Notes: generated by a model from the sequence alone, not told the origin. A stretch of 64,000 nucleotides of DNA from Sphingobium vermicomposti (GCF_011762025.1 NZ_JAASQR010000004.1:434001-498000); one strand, 5' to 3'. Shown: positions 17,430 through 26,176, numbered from the stretch's first letter. A program made the numbers and translations.

Positions 17430-17466
17430 TGTGTGAGGCTGCTTCTGGATTTGGAGAGGAAAGAAC

Positions 17467-18366
17467 ATGACCATGAAGATCGGCTTTATCGGCCTGGGCG
17501 CGATGGGGCTGCCCATGTCATCCAACCTGCAGCGCAAGGGCTTTGCCGTCACCGTTTTCGACATTGACGATGCGAAAATGAGCAAGGTCGCCGAACTGGG
17601 CGCGGCCAAGGCGGCGAGCGTGGCCGAGGCTAGCCGGGGGCAGGACATCGTGATCACCGTGCTGCCCGCGACGCAGCATGTGGAAGCCGTGGTGCTGGGC
17701 GAGGACGGCGTGCTGGCCAATATCGACGCGGGCGGGCTGCTGATGGACCTGTCCACCATCGATGCCAAGGGGACCGACCGGGTCGCCGCCGCCTGCGCGG
17801 CCAAGGGCATCAGCTTTGTCGATGCGCCGATTGGGCGTCTGGCGATGCATGCCGAACGCGGGGAATCGCTGTTCATGGTCGGCGCGGAGGATGCGGATTT
17901 CGCGCGGGTCGAACCGGCGCTGAACGCCATGGGCACCGACATTTTCCGCTGCGGCCATCCCGGCATGGGCAGCCGCATGAAGGTGATCAACAATTTCATG
18001 CTGCTGTCGACGGCGCAGATTGTCGCGGAATCGCTGGCGCTGGGGACGAAGCTGGGGCTGGACATCCAGACCATGCATGATGTGACGGGCGCCACCACCG
18101 CGCGCAACGGCCAGTTCCATGTACTGATGGCCAACAAGGTGCTGAAGGGCGACATTGAACCGGGCTTTACCATCGACCTGGCGTTCAAGGACCTGAGCCT
18201 GGCGATGAACGCAGCGGCGGAAAACCGCGTCGGCCTGCCCATGGGCGCGGCGGCCCATGCCGTTTTCGGTGGGGCGCGCGCGACCAAATATGCGTCGAAG
18301 GATTATAGCGCGCTGTTGAACCATGCGTGCGACAATGCGGGCGTCGAAACGCCCAAAATGGAGTGA
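17467..18366 (+). CDS. 3-hydroxyisobutyrate dehydrogenase-like NAD(P)-dependent oxidoreductase
   Basis: 299 residues. The N-terminal Rossmann fold begins KIGFIGLGAMGLPMSSNL (GxGxMGxPM signature of beta-hydroxyacid dehydrogenases), and MDLSTIDAK and FVDAPIGR are the substrate-loop blocks. The active-site lysine region reads GSRMKVINNFML (lysine about residue 176), with the conserved Asn following. Members oxidise 3-hydroxyisobutyrate, tartronate semialdehyde or related hydroxyacids. It lies 200 bases behind the CoA transferase across a repeat, so co-transcription is uncertain. Confidence 0.9.
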   Translation: MTMKIGFIGLGAMGLPMSSNLQRKGFAVTVFDIDDAKMSKVAELGAAKAASVAEASRGQDIVITVLPATQHVEAVVLGEDGVLANIDAGGLLMDLSTIDAKGTDRVAAACAAKGISFVDAPIGRLAMHAERGESLFMVGAEDADFARVEPALNAMGTDIFRCGHPGMGSRMKVINNFMLLSTAQIVAESLALGTKLGLDIQTMHDVTGATTARNGQFHVLMANKVLKGDIEPGFTIDLAFKDLSLAMNAAAENRVGLPMGAAAHAVFGGARATKYASKDYSALLNHACDNAGVETPKME

Positions 18367-18480
18367 GGGAAGCGGGAAGCGATTTGACGCCGACATCGGG
18401 TTGCGGAGAATTGGTTCCCACTTGTCGGCGCGATGCTGTAAGCGGGGCGAGGCCCTCCTTTCTGCGGTGACGATCTTTCC

Positions 18481-19419
18481 ATGGCGATAACGATATTGGG
18501 CGCGCTGGTGCCTGTGTTCGGGCTGATCATGCTCGGTTATGGCTGTGGCCGCACCAATTTGCTGGGCGACCGCGCGTTTGAAGTGCTGAACCGTTTCGTC
18601 ATCGGCATCACCCTGCCGGTGCTGACGTTCCGGTCTATCGCGCAGATGGACCCAGGCGATTTGGCGATGCCGTCAATGTTCATTGCCGTGACCGGCGGCG
18701 CGCTGCTTACCTATGCGATCGGTTTCGGGATCGAAAAATGGCTGGGCCGGACGAGCAGTGACGCCAATATCGCGGGACTGTGCAGTTGTTTCAGCAATAC
18801 CGGTTTTATCGGGTTGCCCGTCGCGCTGCTGACATTTGGCCAGGGGTCGGTCGCGCCAGTGGCGGTCGCGATGCTGATCTATTCCGCCGTCATCTTCACC
18901 GTCAGCATGGTGGTGAGCGAAATCGCGGCCAATCACGGCCATGGCACGATGAAGGGGATCAGGCTGGCGGCGCGCGCGGTGTCGCGCAATGCGCTGATCC
19001 TGATGGCGGTGATGGGCGTGCTATGGTCGATCCTGCGGTTGCCGCTGGGCGGGCCGTTGGACGTGCTGCTGGAGACGCTGGCGCAGGCGACCGCGCCGTG
19101 CGCGCTGACCGCCATCGGCATTTTTATCGCCCTGCCCCGGCAAAACGCCGCGCCCGCCCCGATCGGGCGGTCGCTGGTGCTGAAACTGGGGGTGCATCCG
19201 TTGATCACCGCCGGGTTCGTGATGATGTTGCCGCCGATGCCGACCCTTTGGGCCAAGACCGCGATCCTGATGGCGGCGATGCCGTGCGGTGCTTCCAGTT
19301 TCGTGCTGGCGGGCAAGGCCGGGCGGTGGGCGATGGAGTTGAGCGCATGGGCCGTGACGTTGACCACGACCCTGGCTTCGGGGTCGCTGATCGCCGTGCT
19401 TTGGTGGTTGGGGAATTAG
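18481..19419 (+). CDS. AEC (auxin efflux carrier) family transporter
   Basis: 312 residues and about ten hydrophobic spans in two five-helix repeats. GYGCGRTNLLGDRAFEVLNRFVIGITLPVLTFRSIAQ at the N-terminus and SCFSNTGFIGLPVALLTFG in the fourth helix are typical of the bacterial AEC/MleP group, which export or import malate, malonate or other carboxylates. The inner-membrane location is inferred from composition. Its partner genes do not define the substrate. Confidence 0.9.
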   Translation: MAITILGALVPVFGLIMLGYGCGRTNLLGDRAFEVLNRFVIGITLPVLTFRSIAQMDPGDLAMPSMFIAVTGGALLTYAIGFGIEKWLGRTSSDANIAGLCSCFSNTGFIGLPVALLTFGQGSVAPVAVAMLIYSAVIFTVSMVVSEIAANHGHGTMKGIRLAARAVSRNALILMAVMGVLWSILRLPLGGPLDVLLETLAQATAPCALTAIGIFIALPRQNAAPAPIGRSLVLKLGVHPLITAGFVMMLPPMPTLWAKTAILMAAMPCGASSFVLAGKAGRWAMELSAWAVTLTTTLASGSLIAVLWWLGN

Positions 19420-19656
19420 AGGGGACTGTGGTTCATGGGAGTGCCCGTTTGGGCTGTTTGAACGAGCCGTTTGTCTCGTTCAAATATCGAGGCCCTTCTC
19501 TCTTCTGACGCGGGGAGGCTTAAGAAGTAAAGCCGTTGGCTATCGCCGCCCTTCGGGTCGACAAGCTCAGGGCGAACGGAGGAAGGGGTTTTCGGTTTAA
19601 CGCTTTTTGTGGCCTACCCTTCGACCACCTCAGGGCAGGCTTTTCCGCGCGATGCT
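19420..19656. repeat. Intergenic palindromes between AEC transporter and Lrp genes
   Basis: TTTGAACGAG (19457-19466) pairs perfectly with CTCGTTCAAA (19475-19484), a likely terminator-type hairpin related to the inner hairpin of the 17.3 kb repeat. Further on are two family C elements: 'CTTCGGGTCGACAAGCTCAGGGCGAACGG' type at about 19552-19580 and a degenerate 'CCCTTCGACCACCTCAGGGCAGG' type at about 19617-19640. No gene is present. Confidence 0.7.
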
Positions 19657-20163
19657 CTAGCTATCCGCGCAGGCCGGATCGACCTTTGGCCCCGACGTGA
19701 TCTTGGCGATGGTTGGGTCATATTTCAGATTGTGCACCGATATCGACGTTTCCACGCGGCGGACGCCGGGCAAGGTGCGGATCTGGTCGATGACGATTTC
19801 GTTCAGTTGTTCGATATTGGTGAACAGGCCCATGGCGAGCAGGCTGAACCGGCCCAGCATCAGCACCACGCAGTTGATTTCGGGGATCTGCCGGATCGTT
19901 TCGGCCAGGTCCGACACGCAGGACGGATCAGCGTCGATGCCCAGCATGCACAGATTGGGCGACCCCGCCATGCGGAAATCCTTGACCACGGTGAACTGGA
20001 TCAGCCCTTCATTCTGCAACCGTTTGATGCGGGTGCGGATCGTGCCTTCGGTCACGCCCAGTTCGGCTGCGATGGCGCGGTTGGAAATGCGCGCGTCGCG
20101 GCCCAGTTTTTCGACGATCTTGCGGTCCAGCGCGTCCAGGCGCTGCCAACTGGCCACGCTCAC
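19657..20163 (-). CDS. Lrp/AsnC family transcriptional regulator (second of tandem pair)
   Basis: 168 residues from GTG 20163, overlapping the stop of the preceding Lrp gene by 4 bases. An N-terminal winged helix (LDALDRKIVEKLGRDARISNRAIAAELGVTEGTIRTRIKRLQNEG) is followed by the RAM/AsnC ligand-binding domain. Such proteins assemble as octamers and respond to amino acids or small metabolites. Tandem overlapping Lrp genes imply a hetero-oligomer or a recent duplication with divergence. Confidence 0.9.
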   Translation of the reverse strand: MSVASWQRLDALDRKIVEKLGRDARISNRAIAAELGVTEGTIRTRIKRLQNEGLIQFTVVKDFRMAGSPNLCMLGIDADPSCVSDLAETIRQIPEINCVVLMLGRFSLLAMGLFTNIEQLNEIVIDQIRTLPGVRRVETSISVHNLKYDPTIAKITSGPKVDPACADS

Positions 20164-20642
20164 AGCGGCGCCACGTTGAATTCATATTTGACGATGTCGA
20201 CGGCGATCCCGGATTCCAGATGCGCGACGCCTTCGATCCCGGCGATATGATCGTAGAGGAAGTTCTGGATTTCCGAAAAGTCGTGCAGGGCGACCATCAG
20301 TTCCAGGTCATTGGCCCCGTTCATGATGTTGACGCTCAACACTTCGGGGAAACGCGCCAGGTCACGCCCGACATCCTGCGCGCTGCGCCCCCATATCTTT
20401 ACGCCCACGGCGATGATGATGTTGTAGCCCAGCGCGGCGAAATCAGTGACGGCGACGACCCGCATGGCGCGGCTGTCTTCCAGTTTTTGCAGGCGGGCGG
20501 AAACGGTGGCCGCGGTGACGGACAATTGTTTGGCCACGTCCTGGTTGGTGGCGCGCCCGTTGGTCCGTAGAATTTCAATGATGCTCGTGTCCAAAGCATC
20601 CAGCGGTGGCGGCGTCATCGTCCGCCCGCTTCGTATCTGCAT
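20160..20642 (-). CDS. Lrp/AsnC family transcriptional regulator (first of tandem pair)
   Basis: 160 residues. LDALDTSIIEILRTNGRATNQDVAKQLSVTAATVSARLQKLED is the winged helix, followed by the RAM domain with GVKIWGRSAQDVGRDLARFPEVLSVNIMNGANDLELMVA. The ATG at 20642 has a GAGAGGTGGG sequence in front; an alternative ATG lies 8 codons in. It is divergent from the aldo/keto reductase gene with a 292-base gap, and that reductase may be a target. Confidence 0.9.
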   Translation of the reverse strand: MQIRSGRTMTPPPLDALDTSIIEILRTNGRATNQDVAKQLSVTAATVSARLQKLEDSRAMRVVAVTDFAALGYNIIIAVGVKIWGRSAQDVGRDLARFPEVLSVNIMNGANDLELMVALHDFSEIQNFLYDHIAGIEGVAHLESGIAVDIVKYEFNVAPL

Positions 20643-20934
20643 TAGTGCCCACCTCTCAATTTGGCCGGACCATAGCGTGCCGAATCATAGAGCGCCAGAT
20701 GTCATGATCCGGGCGGACTAGGTCGTGAGTCCAGGCGGGACCACCGCCGCAATCATCGCACCATCAAGCGTCGGTTAGCGACTATTTGGCACAATCCTCT
20801 TCCCTTTCGCTGTCGCAATGCGTAACGGATAGGGAGGCCAGCGATGCACCAAACATCGCCCGCGCGGCCCCGTGCCCGCCCTAAAGCGAGACCATTCCCA
20901 CGGAAAGGTCGACCTATCCATTCAGGAGAATGCC

Positions 20935-21897
20935 ATGCTTTCGAAAGTGACGCTCGCCAACACCGACCTGCAGGTCAGCCAGCTGTGCTACGGCACCAAC
21001 ATGCTGGGCTGGAACCTGGACCAGGACCGGTCCAACGCCATCCTGAACAAGTTCGCCGCGCTGGGCGGTAACTTCGTCGACAGCGCCCGGTCCTATGGCG
21101 ACTGGATGCCCGACGCCCCCAAGGGCGCGAGCGAGCGCGCGATCGGCGCGTGGTTGAAGACGCAGAAGCGCGACGACGTGGTGGTCGCGACCAAGGGCGG
21201 CTTTTTCGACATGCGCGTGGGCGACTATCGCAACCGGGTGAACCCGACCGACGTCGCCAGCGACCTGAATGAGAGCCTGGACCATCTGGGCGTCAATACG
21301 ATCGACCTCTACTGGCTGCACATGGACAACCCGGAAACGCCGGTGGCCGAACTGATCGACTTCCTGAACGAACAGAAGGCAGCGGGCAAGATCCGCTGGT
21401 TCGGCGCGTCGAACTGGACCGCCGACCGCGTGCTGGAAGCCAATGCCTATGCCAAGGCGAACGGCAAGACCGGCTTTGTCGCGGTCGAACCTTTCTGGGG
21501 CCTGGCCAAGCCGAACGAAGGCAATGCGATGCAGCAGGGCTATCAGCTGTATTTCGAGGATCATGGCAGCGCGCTCAAGGATGCGGGCGTCGCCATCATC
21601 CCCTATTGCGCGCAGAGCCGTGGCTATTTCAGCATGCTGGAAAAGGGCGAAGTCGCCGAAGCGCTGCAGGGCTTTTACGACAATCCGGCGAACGAAGGCC
21701 GTTTCAACGCGGCCAAGGCCGTGGCCCAGCGCCATGGTGTGAGCGTGGCGGAAGTCGTGCTGGCCTATCTGATCAACCAGCCGGGCCAGGTCATCCCGAT
21801 CTTTGGCGCGTCCAGCCCGGAGCGGATCGAAGAAAGCGTGAAGGCCGCGAGCCTGAAGCTGTCGGCGGACGAGCTGGCCGAACTGCGCGCTGAATAA
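20935..21897 (+). CDS. Aldo/keto reductase
   Basis: About 320 residues from ATG 20935, chosen for the AGGAGA six bases upstream; longer frames add 21 residues without homology. The (beta/alpha)8 barrel keeps the catalytic tetrad: NFVDSARSYG (Asp and Tyr), VVATKGG (Lys) and WLHMDN (His). The C-terminal NADPH-binding block IPIFGASSPERIEESVKA is present. The substrate is unknown; relatives reduce sugars and aromatic aldehydes or act as general stress reductases. A strong hairpin follows the stop. Confidence 0.92.
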   Translation: MLSKVTLANTDLQVSQLCYGTNMLGWNLDQDRSNAILNKFAALGGNFVDSARSYGDWMPDAPKGASERAIGAWLKTQKRDDVVVATKGGFFDMRVGDYRNRVNPTDVASDLNESLDHLGVNTIDLYWLHMDNPETPVAELIDFLNEQKAAGKIRWFGASNWTADRVLEANAYAKANGKTGFVAVEPFWGLAKPNEGNAMQQGYQLYFEDHGSALKDAGVAIIPYCAQSRGYFSMLEKGEVAEALQGFYDNPANEGRFNAAKAVAQRHGVSVAEVVLAYLINQPGQVIPIFGASSPERIEESVKAASLKLSADELAELRAE

Positions 21898-21907
21898 GGA
21901 CAAGGCG

Positions 21908-21942
21908 GCCGGGGCGGTTCATGCTGCCCCGGCTGCTCTTTT
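21908..21942 (+). terminator. Rho-independent terminator of the aldo/keto reductase gene
   Basis: GCCGGGGC (21908-21915) pairs perfectly with GCCCCGGC (21926-21933) across a 10-base loop and is followed by TGCTCTTTTG. It lies 10 bases after the stop codon at 21897. Confidence 0.8.
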
Positions 21943-22415
21943 GTAGCGGTCATTCGTTCAGATTGGCACCGCCCATCTGGCGAAAAAAGCTGCCGGTCCG
22001 CCGTCGATCATTCCGAGATATTCCCCTCCCGTAGACGGGAGGGGTTAGGGGTGGGCGCGAGCGAAGCGAGCTTCAAGCTTGGCCTTTGAAGAACATCGCC
22101 AATGTTGCGCTGGCCCACCCCCGGCCCCTCCCGCCTGCGGGAGGGGAGAAGGATATCCGCTTACCCACTCGTCAGCGCCATTCTTACATTGAATCTTATG
22201 CGGACATAAACCGAACTGGCAGCACCGGCGTGACTCGCCAGGCTTTTGATCCGGCCAAATCGCTGGGATGGGTGGATTTGAGACTGTCGGGTTTCGGAAC
22301 GCCCGTTCGCTAAGGCGACGCGCAGCATCGGCCTTTTGCATCAGCCTTGACGTTGCCACGATCTGACAGGCAGTCCATTAAGTCTATGTCAGTCAGCGGC
22401 ATAAGGCGTAGGAAG
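21943..22415. other. Gene-free interval with a family B repeat
   Basis: Between the terminator and the DUF4274 gene lies the family B repeat (22023-22147) and about 270 bases with no coding evidence, no RNA gene that I recognise and a lower GC content toward the right. It forms the left border of a short, compositionally unusual segment. Confidence 0.6.
22023..22147. repeat. Dispersed repeat family B, copy 2
   Basis: It begins CCCCTCCCGTAGACGGGAGGGG (a tight palindrome in itself), continues with GGTTAGGGGTGGGCGCGAGCGAAGCGAGC, and ends GCGCTGGCCCACCCCCGGCCCCTCCCGCCTGCGGGAGGGG. Both the internal order and the outer arms match the element at 17277-17429. Confidence 0.8.
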
Positions 22416-22979
22416 ATGATGGGCTACACATATTTTAGTGAGCGGCAGCGGGCTTCCTTTGATGCGTGGTTCGCCTCGGCGTCTGATGACGATCGGGCAG
22501 AGTGCGTCATTGCATGGAATTATGGCTTGGGTGGCGGAATAGAGACACTTCAAAGTATAGTGGAACGCCCCGACTGCGACTTAACAACCGCGCTTACGAT
22601 TTTCTGGTCGTCAGATGCAATCCTCTATCTTGCAAAATACCCAAATGAGCAGGCTGCAAAAGCTGCGGGAGAGGGCGACCTCTACAAGCTCCTTGCGTCG
22701 ATAATCCACAGGTATCGGGAGAGTGGATTTGCTCATTCGGGATTGAAGCTTGATATGTCTGACATTGGCGGGAGAGTCTCCATAACGGAGAAACTAGCGG
22801 ACCATGATGATCTTGCCGCTCCTCCCACCATGGCCTCGTCCATTCTTGGGCGACCTCCAGTTCGAACGACAGAATTTGATATGTATGGAGTTCCCATGTT
22901 CATCGCGCAGCTCGACGATCCAGATTGGGGTGACTACGTAAAACGCACTTTGGGGTCGCTCCAGATTGACCTATTCTAG
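22416..22979 (+). CDS. DUF4274 domain protein, probable recent acquisition
   Basis: About 187 residues from tandem ATGs at 22416/22419, with TAGGAAG upstream. AWNYGLGGGIETLQSIVERPDCDLTTALTIFWSS matches the WNWDDG...L..I...P.CD.GTAL.IFW pattern of DUF4274, whose members are scattered in bacteria, sometimes near toxin or immunity genes. Function is unknown. The gene is AT-richer and uses codons (AGA, ATA, TTA, CTA) that its neighbours avoid. It is bounded by a family B repeat on the left and a family A repeat on the right, which suggests horizontal transfer. Confidence 0.75.
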   Translation: MMGYTYFSERQRASFDAWFASASDDDRAECVIAWNYGLGGGIETLQSIVERPDCDLTTALTIFWSSDAILYLAKYPNEQAAKAAGEGDLYKLLASIIHRYRESGFAHSGLKLDMSDIGGRVSITEKLADHDDLAAPPTMASSILGRPPVRTTEFDMYGVPMFIAQLDDPDWGDYVKRTLGSLQIDLF

Positions 22980-23416
22980 CGAATGTCCAAGCGGAACGGC
23001 TGGTTTCAGAGTTTCGATAAACGCTTGAAAGCGACCGACTATGGTCGACGAGCGACAGGGAGCTATTTCCGCCCACCATCGATCGCGTGCCCCAAAAGAC
23101 GACCGGCAGCCATAGCGTTCTCTCCGCCGGAAAGCCGACAGTCTCAAAATCGGCCTCTACGGCCCTTTCATTACACACTAGACGTTCGCAAATGGTCGCG
23201 CGCGTGTTCTGTCAGCTTTGCCGTCTGGAGGCTGCTTCGGATTGACGACTATTGTGCTCCTGCGCAGGCAGGAGCCCAGTTCATGCGGCGGGACTGGGTT
23301 CCTGCCTTCGCAGGAACATTGTTGCACGGGGAGGCTGTGCTTCTGCTGACGCCCTCACTTTTTCGAGAAGAGGCGAAGCCGTGGCTATCGCCGCACTTCG
23401 CTCCGGCCTGCCTTAT
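22980..23416. other. Gene-free interval with a family A repeat
   Basis: A 145-codon frame (22983-23420) spans this region, but its only recognisable segment, 'CAPAQAGAQ...WVPAFAGT', is the repeat read as protein, and it has no ribosome-binding site. I see no gene here. Confidence 0.65.
23254..23318. repeat. Dispersed palindromic repeat, family A copy 2
   Basis: GTGCTCCTGCGCAGGCAGGA at 23254 pairs with TCCTGCCTTCGCAGGAACA ending at 23318; one transition separates the outer arms. Same family as 1846-1911 and 25249-25314. Confidence 0.85.
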
Positions 23417-24358
23417 TTAATCACCGTGCAGTGCGCGGCGTAGGGCGATGGTCATGTCGTTTTTCATCCGCTGGGACACGGGCGCATCGGGCATGACGTC
23501 GAAGCCGTGATAGGCACCGGGATAGACGTGCAGTTCGGTCGGCACCTTTGCTTCGATCAGGCGGCGGGCATAGTCCAGGTCTTCGGCCAGAAACAGGTCC
23601 AGCGCGCCGACGGTGATGAAGGCTGGCGGCAGTCCCGACAGGTCGGCGGCCCGCGCGGGCACGGCGTAGGGCGGCACGTTGGTCCCGCCCGGTTCCTGCC
23701 CCAGCAGGCAGCGCCAGCCAAAGCTGTTGGCCTGCGGCGTCCACACGAACGCGCCCAGATGGTCCGGCTGCGGCGTGACGCAGGTGCGGTCGTCCAGCAT
23801 GGGGTAGGTCAGATTTTGATGCACGATGGCGGGGCCGCCCCGGTCGCGCGCCAGCAGCGTGAGCGCGGCGGCCAGTCCACCGCCCGCGCTTTGGCCCGCG
23901 ACCGCGATGCGGCTGGGGTCGATGCCCAGCTGCGCCGACTGGTCGACGAGCCAGAGCAATGCGGCGTAGCAATCCTGCACCGATCCGGGCGCGGGGGTTT
24001 CGGGGGCCAGCCTGTAGTCCACCGATATGATCACCGCCTCCACGGACGCGGCCAGCGTCATCATCATGCCGTGGCCGGTGGTGACCGATCCGACGATATA
24101 GCCGCCGCCGTGGATTTGCAGGATGGCGGGCCATGGCCCTGAGCCTGCGGGCGTATAGATGCGGACGGGAACGGCGTGCCCGTCCGGCGTCGGCACCTGT
24201 TCGTCCCGCCACTGGACGCCGGTGCCCACAGGTTCGGGCATGGCCCCGGATGCCTGCTCCATCCCTTCGCGAATGGCGGGCAGATACGCCTCTTCAAGGT
24301 CGAGGGCGGGCATCAGTTCCAGGCCAGGCAGCAGCGCCGGATCGACCAGGTCACGCAT
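23417..24358 (-). CDS. Alpha/beta hydrolase, hormone-sensitive-lipase family
   Basis: 313 residues. The HSL oxyanion motif is HGGGYIVGS (residues about 83-91), the nucleophile elbow is GQSAGGG, the catalytic aspartate lies in the segment after ITVGALDLF, and the histidine is in YPGAYHGFD. These are cytoplasmic carboxylesterases that act on short-chain or bulky esters. The next gene upstream (SDR) is 21 bases away, so this is probably the last gene of the minus-strand steroid-linked transcript. A role in de-esterifying steroid or lactone intermediates is possible but not shown. Confidence 0.92.
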   Translation of the reverse strand: MRDLVDPALLPGLELMPALDLEEAYLPAIREGMEQASGAMPEPVGTGVQWRDEQVPTPDGHAVPVRIYTPAGSGPWPAILQIHGGGYIVGSVTTGHGMMMTLAASVEAVIISVDYRLAPETPAPGSVQDCYAALLWLVDQSAQLGIDPSRIAVAGQSAGGGLAAALTLLARDRGGPAIVHQNLTYPMLDDRTCVTPQPDHLGAFVWTPQANSFGWRCLLGQEPGGTNVPPYAVPARAADLSGLPPAFITVGALDLFLAEDLDYARRLIEAKVPTELHVYPGAYHGFDVMPDAPVSQRMKNDMTIALRRALHGD

Positions 24359-24379
24359 CGATTTACCTCCCCTTCCCGA

Positions 24380-25195
24380 TCAGTAACGCTGGCCGATTGC
24401 GCCGTCATGATAGATGGACGCGCCGGTCACGAAACGCGCTTCGTCCGATGCCAGATAGACGAAGGCGTGGGCGGTATCTTCCGGGTCGCTGGAAATGCCG
24501 AGCGCTCCCATGCCTGCGATGCTGGCTTCCGCCGCGTCGACATCTTCATAGGCGCCCATCTTTACATAATCGGCCAGGCCTTCGCGGATCAGCGGCGTCA
24601 TGGTGAGGCCGGGATGGACGGAATTGACGCGGATCTTGGCCGGGCCGAATTCCAACGCGGCGCACAGGGTGAGCATGCGCCCCGCCGCCTTGGACACATG
24701 GTAGCCGATATTATGGGCGTTGGGCATGTAGGACGCCATCGACAGATTGTTGACGATGCTGCCGCCGCCCGGAAAGCGTTGAACGCTGCTCTTGAGCGCG
24801 GGCAGGCAGGCCTTCATGCCGATGAACAGCGCGTCGTGATTGACGGCCATCACCTTGCGCAGATCATCCAGCGACGTGTGTTCGATGCCCGCATGGATGG
24901 AGATGCCGGCATTATTGACCAATATGTCGATGCCGCCGAACGCGTCTTGCGTTTCCTGTGCGACGCGCGCCCAATCGGCTTCGCTGGTGACATCGTGCAG
25001 CAGATAGCGGAAGGCGTCGGCGGGGCCTGCCCGGCCCATGCGCGCGACGATGGCGGCTTTTTCTTCGTCGCGGAAATCGGTGCCGACGACGCGCGCGCCT
25101 TCACGAAGATAGGCTTCGCAGATGGCGACGCCGATATTGCCGTCGCGGCCCGCGCCGGTGACGATTGCTACCTTGCCTTCGAGCCGTCCGGCCAT
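24380..25195 (-). CDS. Short-chain dehydrogenase/reductase
   Basis: 271 residues. Cofactor loop VTGAGRDGNIGVAI (the glycine motif carries an insert, as in coenzyme F420/NAD-type 'GxxxGNIG' variants), then VNNAGIS, with catalytic Ser in NLSMASY and the YHVSK pair (Tyr-x3-Lys). The acidic 'GTDFRDEEK' after beta-2 suggests NAD preference. It lies downstream of the meta-cleavage operon across a 66-bp palindrome and upstream of the HSL esterase. Oxidation of a hydroxysteroid or hydroxyacyl group is a reasonable but unproven role. Confidence 0.9.
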   Translation of the reverse strand: MAGRLEGKVAIVTGAGRDGNIGVAICEAYLREGARVVGTDFRDEEKAAIVARMGRAGPADAFRYLLHDVTSEADWARVAQETQDAFGGIDILVNNAGISIHAGIEHTSLDDLRKVMAVNHDALFIGMKACLPALKSSVQRFPGGGSIVNNLSMASYMPNAHNIGYHVSKAAGRMLTLCAALEFGPAKIRVNSVHPGLTMTPLIREGLADYVKMGAYEDVDAAEASIAGMGALGISSDPEDTAHAFVYLASDEARFVTGASIYHDGAIGQRY

Positions 25196-25248
25196 TGCAT
25201 TCTCTCCTGTCGATATTTTGTTAGACTGTATTCTACTTATATCGTTTC

Positions 25249-25314
25249 GTGTTCCTGCGAAGGCAGGAACCCAGTGGGAACGGTAGGACTGGGTTCCTGC
25301 CTTCGCAGGAACAC
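25249..25314. repeat. Dispersed palindromic repeat, family A copy 3
   Basis: GTGTTCCTGCG (25249-25259) and CGCAGGAACAC (25304-25314) are perfect inverted arms, with an inner GGCAGGAACCCAGT/ACTGGGTTCCTGCC pairing. It separates the meta-cleavage operon from the SDR gene and could attenuate or end transcription. Confidence 0.85.
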
Positions 25315-25327
25315 GCCGTTATTCCCT

Positions 25328-26176
25328 TTATCGGGCGCGGTCTGACGCACTGATGCTCTCACGGTCTCCAAGACAGGCGAGTGTCGCGTCGACGGCGGCG
25401 CGTGCCCGCTCCAGTGACGGGACGCCTGCTTCGAGTGCCGATTGCTGCGGCACTTCGACGCTGACGGGCACGCCGGGGTTGAGAGCGGCGAGGAAGGCGG
25501 CAATGTCGAACGCGCCTTTGCCGGGCACAAGGCGCTGAATGCCTGCTTCCCATTCGATCTGGTCGGCGGGCATTTCCGCCGGGCCATCGGCGATCTGGCC
25601 GATGCGGACGCGCGGGTCGGACAGTAGCGGCAGGCTCTGGTCCCATTCCCCGCCGCGAACGATGTGGAGCAGGTCGGCGGTCACGCCGATGTTGGCGCGG
25701 CCTGCACGGTCGATTTCGGCCAGCGCGTCAGCCAGGGTGCGGACCTGGGCGGGCGGGTAGAATTCGATGGCGAGGCCGATGCCGAAGGAGGCGGCGAGAT
25801 CGGCCAGTTCGGCGAGCTTTTCAGTACGGCGGGCCGGATCGCGATCATAGCACAGGACGTTGGCGAGCGGTGCGCCCAGGTCCGCTCCTGCTTCCAGTGC
25901 GGGTGCGAAGTCGGCGACGACGGTGCGGCCTGCCATGGTGAAGGGGTAGATGAGGTCGACGGTGACGCCGGTGTCCGCCAGGACTGCGCGGGTGGCGCGG
26001 CGGGCGGCGGCGTCGCGGACCAGGTCATATTCCGGCATGGCCGGAAGGACCGCCATCGAATGGAGAAAGGGGCAGATGCCCGAACATCCGGTCGCCGCCG
26101 CCAGTTGGGCAAGCTGCGCAGGGGTGGTGTCGGTTACGGTGATATGATCGAGCGACAGACGCGGCTTGGCAGTCAC
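25328..26176 (-). CDS. TIM-barrel protein of the AP endonuclease family 2 / sugar isomerase fold
   Basis: About 282 residues from GTG 26176, chosen because GGAGGAAG lies immediately upstream. LSLDHITVTDTTPAQLAQLAAATGCSGI, GIGLAIEFYPP, NIGVTADLLHIVRGG and PVSVEVPQQ follow the xylose-isomerase-like barrel pattern, with Glu, Asp/His and Glu at the places where metal ligands sit. Relatives are isomerases, epimerases or dehydratases. It is the last gene of the hsa operon, 76 bases after the aldolase gene. I know of no assigned step for this family in steroid A/B-ring degradation, so its role is open. Confidence 0.85.
   Translation of the reverse strand: MTAKPRLSLDHITVTDTTPAQLAQLAAATGCSGICPFLHSMAVLPAMPEYDLVRDAAARRATRAVLADTGVTVDLIYPFTMAGRTVVADFAPALEAGADLGAPLANVLCYDRDPARRTEKLAELADLAASFGIGLAIEFYPPAQVRTLADALAEIDRAGRANIGVTADLLHIVRGGEWDQSLPLLSDPRVRIGQIADGPAEMPADQIEWEAGIQRLVPGKGAFDIAAFLAALNPGVPVSVEVPQQSALEAGVPSLERARAAVDATLACLGDRESISASDRAR

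Noticed and set aside
16581-18287. 568-codon minus-strand frame
   Set aside because: Antisense to the CoA transferase, repeat and 3-hydroxyisobutyrate dehydrogenase-like gene; no motifs.
22983-23420. 145-codon plus-strand frame
   Set aside because: Its only recognisable part, 'PAQAGAQ...WVPAFAGT', is the family A repeat read as protein.
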